From assembly GCA_011317545.1 (NCBI GenBank), contig WUJK01000001.1, forward strand, positions 1,898,501 to 1,962,500: a stretch of DNA of 64,000 bases, read 5' to 3'. The notes beneath the pieces were generated by a model. The model ran no database searches. It was not told where the DNA came from and was given only the letters and a program-made list of their open reading frames with translations. This document shows, in pieces, positions 59,148-64,000 of this stretch. Source of the DNA: Coniella vitis (lineage: Eukaryota > Ascomycota > Sordariomycetes > Diaporthales > Schizoparmaceae). Numbering within the stretch: position 1 is the stretch's first letter; every line of letters begins with the position of its first letter. The translations under genes and the position numbers were made by a program.

Positions 59148-62100
59148 ATGGTGTATTCCTCGCCAGGGTTTGCATTCTATCACCACTCGGGTTTTGGGTG
59201 GTATTTTTTTTTCTCTCTCCCCCAACTTGCAGGGACTACAGATTGTAGTGAGAAGCCATCTGAGACTTTGCCTTCTCCCTTTCTTTTGCTGCAATGTTTT
59301 TCCCAACATGAGCTAGACGCCGTAAGGCATCTATCTACTGATTTCAACTCGACCTTGATGGCCAAGCGCGGAAACTGTGTTTTTAGTTCTCTCTTTTTTT
59401 CTTCTTTTTTTTTTTTCCCCTTTGCTCTTCATCCAAGCCCGAGTGGTCGAATCCTTTGGGCGAGGCGTGAATGAAGAGAGAGAAGAAAAAAAAGAAGAAG
59501 AAAAGGCCATGAACAGAAAAAGGCAAGACCAGAAAAGTTTTTGCGTGCAGGAGGTTGCCCCAATTCCTATTGGCCTTCCAAGTCAGGCGCATACGGACAA
59601 TAGTCCTTGCTTGAGCGCCATCAATGCTGTCATCATTGCTGCTTTCTTTTTTTTCTTTTCTTCCTGGTTTCAAAAGGGACACGTCTAGGGGACACTATTC
59701 TCTGCGATGATGTAAAAGAGGGCGGGAAATGGCAAATTGCATCTTTGAGGGGTTCCAAGTCATGGTATTTTCAATGCTTTTCTCTTGTGTTGATGGGGGT
59801 TTTTTTTTTCTTTCTCTTACTTTCTCTTCTTCTCTCAAGTAACAAATATTTTGCTGTCGTCTTTGCGGCTGAATCGTTCATGGGTACGGAGTAACACGGT
59901 ATGGTTTGGGATTGGGAGAACTTCCGGGTTTGGGTGCAACAAGGGTTGCCAGGAACACAAAAAAGTCGGTATTTTTGGGAGACACTAACTGGGAAAGAAG
60001 ATATCCTCCTATTGTTCGTTGCATTGGGGTTGGGCTGGGCTCTGGCTTTGGGGTCTTTTCTTTTTCTGTTTTCCTATTATGAAAGTTGCACACAACCTTG
60101 GAAATCATCCCGGGGGGGGGGGCAAGGGAAGAGGGTTGTTTTTCATTTCCTTTGTAAGTGGGAACTTGAGCAAATCAGACACAATACCTCTGCATTGACT
60201 GGGCGTTTTTTTTATATATATTACATCTTTTTTCTCCTGGTTCGTACCCCTCCCAATGGGCTTTCGATTTCTCCTCTTCTTCACAGGCTACTTTTACTTA
60301 TCTACCTATGTATGACACAACAAATATTCATGTCTTGACGACATGATATTCGTCATTTCCTTCATCTTCGGTCTGTGTGTGTGTGTGTGTTTGTTTTCTT
60401 TCGCCTTTACGTCTTGGACTATTGAAATGTTTTCTTTCTTTCCGTGTGTTTGTATGTGATTACTATGAAGGTTTGCATTGTTCATTGTGCATTGTGATTT
60501 GGCGAATGGGAAACCCGGGGGGGGGGGGGGGTGTTACGGGTATAGTCTACAGGATCGGGGGCCAAGGTTGACTGGGATAAGAATCTGGGGGAATTTGGAA
60601 TCAACAGCATATCTGGAGTTTGAAAGGAACTATGACGATTAATCGATCTTGTTTGGGACAAGGGCGATTTTAGGGGACATCGGATCATTAGTTGGGTTCA
60701 GGTATTATCATGAATTTCTTGAAATCAAGCTCGGTTATGGTGTTGGCCTTTTTCTTTAAAATATATATATATATATATATATATTAAGAAAGTGGTTTGA
60801 AGATTTTTATTTTCTCTCTATCTAGTACTAGAAACTTGGGCGTTACTATTGAAAAGCCCGATGTTCCGGTCCTATATGTCGTCGGTTACATAATGGGAGG
60901 ATTGTATTTGATCATATTTTTTGTACGTCACACAGGCTGGTGGGTGCTTCCAAGATTTCGAGGAGTGGTATTGTAGATTAACCCTTTTTTTTTTGTTTAG
61001 TGATACAGGTGTGTGTGTGTGTGTGTGTAAAAGAGGTGAGACTGCGGTTCGTGATGAGAGAGAGAGGGGGGGGGGTTACGTGCAGTTTTGCATTGTGCGA
61101 GGGTTCAATGTGGGAGAAAAGTAATATGTGGGACTCACTCAGATCTGATTTGGCTGGGGTTATATTGCGGGGGGGAAGAATATGTTGTGCGCCGCTCTGG
61201 GTTGAGGGAGGAAGAGGAGATGGAGCTTGCGTCTGTGGTGTTGTGTTGTTGTCGTTGTTGTGGTATTGTCTAGAAGGTGGCGTTGGCGTTGCACGAAACT
61301 ACGGGAAAGCAAGAACTTGGCATGTATGGTGTTCGATATTGGGTCATGGCGCTGTCAATCCACTCTGGCGGTTCACGGGGGATGGTTGATACGTTGTGTC
61401 CTGCTGCGCAAATGGTTTTTCCTGGCTCTTGTGTGTCAATTTCTTCTGCTTTCCCAAGCCAGCCAGCCAGCCAGCCAGGCTTGGAAAGGTTGATTTTGTA
61501 TCGAAGACGTAGTTGGACTCGGGGTCCTCCTGTCTCTATTAGATTTCCTGCCAAAAAAAAAAAAAGAGTGTCAGAAAGGCTAAGCAGAGTTCCATTTTGG
61601 ACAAATGTCCGTGGATTTAAAACCAAGTCGGTCGACTATTACTATTTCCTTGCTTTGAATATGCAGCCACGTTTTCCCACTAGGACTGCAGCGTCGCATA
61701 CACGAGAAAGGGGGAGGGGGGAAAACAGCATCTGGAGATATCACATGTCTCCCTTGGCCTCGAACACACATGTCGCTCTTTTATCCAATGGATCTTTGTC
61801 CAACACAACACAACCAGATACGAGATGAATCCAGACCGGCGAAGAAGAAGAAGAAGAAGAAGAATAGAGTGAGTAAGTAAGTGGGATAAAGAACTCTGAC
61901 CGGTCGGTCGTTGATGGCTTCATGCTCGGGGTCTGGGGCCATGACGCGCTTCCCCGAGACATGCCCTTTGTTTCTTGTTTCTTGTTTCTTCCTTCCTTTT
62001 TTTTCTTCTTTCTTTTATTTCTTAGCTTGACGGTGTGGGTGTTGGATACGTTCGATGGACTTGGGGATCGTAACACTGGTACTCTGGTTGTGCTTTTTCT

Positions 62101-62967
62101 GTACAATTTGCTGAAGTTGGAATAACACAAGGACACAGCTAGTTCTGGAGATATTAACTTTTATACTTTATCAGATGCTATATACTTGACATTGATCTTA
62201 CACTGCAGCAGCGTAAACCAAACTTGTCTGTGTGAGCCTGTGAAACGTGAAAAGGAGTCATGTCATATAGCACGCCGGCATAAAATGTCAAGTCATGTTC
62301 TACGAAAAATGCCAGCATGCCGAGAGTGTTTTTTGTTTTTGTTTTTGCGTCAGGTCTTTGACCGGCGATGAGCTCGCTGTACCACAACCGAAGAGTTATT
62401 TCCATTACCTGATGGTATTCTACCAATGCGTGCGAGGTTGCATGAAGGGGTGAGGGACAAAACGAGCCACGAGCCATGAGCCAATGATACTTATGGTCAC
62501 ATGGAATGGGTAGAACCTCAAGCGGTCCCCTACATGTATTTATGTATGTACATATGTATGTGTTGAGACACAACTCATTGTGCTTTATGCTGTCCCAAAC
62601 CTCATGTCCCATCGGTTTTCGTGATCGGCATCTCGCGCGAACAGGGTGTCTCCTCTGGGTATACTAAGTAATCACGCGAGACCATCCGTGTCTTTATGCT
62701 AGCTATAGCTTATATTCTTGGGCTTCTGACAGTGGCCTGGATAGATGGCTCCCCAGGCTTAGTAGTGAGCTGGCCTTGCATATATATATATATATACTTG
62801 TATAAATTATAAAAAGCAACCCAGACACCCTCCTTTTCTCGCCCGAGTCTGATAGAACCGAGTCATCTCGCTAGCAGACTTCCTGCCCATGCACTGCAAC
62901 GGTTGATACCAAAAATCTTCTTGCCAAAGGTCCCTTCTGCTAGCTGTGCTGCACAGTATTCGCCACC
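59148..62967. other. Intergenic; PLC 3' UTR and decarboxylase promoter, no supported gene
   Basis: About 3.8 kb. The first few hundred bases should be PLC 3' UTR. The rest is T-rich with G homopolymers at about 60112-60121 and 60517-60531, (GT)n near 60374-60391 and 61007-61028, (AT)n at 60760-60784 and an A13 run near 61553-61565. The plus frame 61277-61828 (183 codons) crosses that A run and has no domain. An alternating TATATATATA stretch at 62778-62794, about 175 bases upstream of the decarboxylase start, could serve as a TATA element. Confidence 0.5.
60760..60784. repeat. (AT)n microsatellite
   Basis: About twelve uninterrupted AT units in the PLC to decarboxylase interval. Confidence 0.9.
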
Positions 62968-64000
62968 ATGAACACATTCCAGTTGGGAGGCATCACCTAC
63001 CAAAGCGCCCTCAGCGCTCGGACCGCAGGCAAAGCCGAGGGAAGCACCAGCATCGGCGTGGCCAACGTGGGGAGCCTCGCGGCCCACGCGGGCATGGACC
63101 TCTCCCACCAGGTGGCTGGCCTCTTTGGCGGCGGTGGCGGCATCCAGCTGACCAAGGCCAATGGCAATGTCTTTACGAGCGGCGCAGCAGAGCCCTCGCA
63201 TGCGAAGAGCAGCCACCAGGCCATCAGCTCGTACTTTATCGGCCCGCAGGCAGAGAATATCGGCTTGTTCAGGGACCGTCTCAACGAGGTGCTGGAACAG
63301 GTGGCCAAGGCGAGGAAGAACTACTTTCCGGATGACGGGGTGAGATGAGTTGTTATATTGTGGAGTCTGGTCTTTCTTTTTTTCCTTTTTTGCTGTTTGC
63401 AGTTTGCTATATCTACTTTTGAACATTGTTATTATTATTATTATTATACACAAGCGTGCTAACAACAAATATGACCGTTCCTGTCAGGATTTCATCACCA
63501 AAGAGATCCAAGACTCGGACGAGTTTCGCCAGCGCGCCGACCGTCTGGCAAAGGCCACGCAGCTTCTGGGCCAGACTCTCGGCCAGCACTCGATCCCATT
63601 CTGGTCGCCGCGCTACCAGGGCCACATGTGCATGGACATGTCGATGCCGGCTCTGCTGGGCTACATCTCGACCATGATCTACAACCCGAACAACGTTGCT
63701 TTGTAAGTCGGTGAGCCTCCAGAGTTGCTGCAGAGCAGCAGAGCCCCAGAGTACAGCAGCGCTGCACGTTTCTTTCTGTATTCGGCTTGTGCCTGTGCAG
63801 TTTCCACAGGGAACACAGTGTTGACGACATGTGTGTGTGTGTGTGTAGTGAAGCATCGCCCATCACTACGATTGCAGAGCTCGAGGTGGGCAAGCAGTTA
63901 TCGGAAATGTTTGGGTACAACGTCAGTGCCCAGGACGACGACGACAACTGCAAGCTGGACCCGAACGGACCCGAACCTGTAAGTTCCTCTCCATTATTCA
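62968..64000 (+). CDS. PLP-dependent group II decarboxylase (tyrosine/glutamate decarboxylase-like), 5' part
   Basis: Member of the pyridoxal-dependent decarboxylase family (glutamate, tyrosine and aromatic amino acid decarboxylases); fungal relatives are often named L-tyrosine decarboxylase. ATG 62968 lies in an excellent context (CGCCACCATG). Exons 62968-63339, 63488-63702 and 63849-63978 encode 239 residues in frame; a GTAAGT donor at 63979 begins the next intron and the gene then leaves the window. The signature of the family's N-terminal half is present: HSIPFWSPRYQGHMCMDMSMPALLGY, then MIYNPNNVAF joined by splicing to EASPITTIAELEVGKQLSEMFGY. The lysine that binds PLP lies beyond the window, so the substrate class cannot be judged. 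The first about 80 residues (Gly/Ala/Ser-rich) are not typical of the family. Introns are 148 and 146 nt; the second ends in a GT repeat. Confidence 0.93.

Overview
The window looks like nuclear DNA of a filamentous ascomycete, most likely a Sordariomycete (order inferred, species not identified). The evidence is short GT-AG introns with CTAAC/CTGAC-type branch sites, CT-rich leaders ahead of start codons, RIP-type mutation (CpA/TpG loss, TpA gain) of a retrotransposon, and a gene set typical of these fungi.

Layout. (1) Positions 1-2586 hold the 3' part of a Ty1/Copia retrotransposon: an integrase to RNase H remnant ruined by RIP-like mutation, then a 218-bp putative 3' LTR that is strikingly not mutated. 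(2) Positions 3441-25390 are an ordinary gene-bearing stretch: a small possible spliced gene, NAA20 (NatB catalytic subunit), a secreted GtaA-type glutaminase, a Tra2-like RRM/glycine-rich RNA-binding protein, two large proteins of unknown function (492 and 871 aa), an RRM-like protein on the minus strand, and an Irc6/p34-type adaptin-binding protein divergent from it. Most gene models were rebuilt by hand from splice sites; reading frames rejoin exactly in every case. (3) Positions 25391 to about 53000 are a gene desert of roughly 28-30 kb. It is not AT-rich and not RIP-mutated. It is full of microsatellites and G/C homopolymers and carries most copies of a 9-mer, TACATAGTA/TACTATGTA, which I counted 36 times in the window against about 0.5 expected. 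A 487-bp foldback (long inverted repeat) element lies at 49109-49595. (4) Positions 53000-59147 are the long CT-rich leader and intronless gene of a delta-type phosphoinositide phospholipase C. (5) Positions 59148-62967 show no gene. (6) From 62968 to the end lies the 5' part of a PLP-dependent group II decarboxylase gene, cut by the window edge.

The genes do not form one pathway. They are housekeeping (N-terminal acetylation, RNA binding, clathrin-adaptor traffic), signalling (PLC) and metabolism (glutaminase, amino-acid decarboxylase). The clear non-routine features are the desert with its dispersed palindrome-forming 9-mer, the foldback element, the RIP boundary at the LTR, three introns that are multiples of three without stops, and a large protein with an internally duplicated module that I cannot assign to a family.
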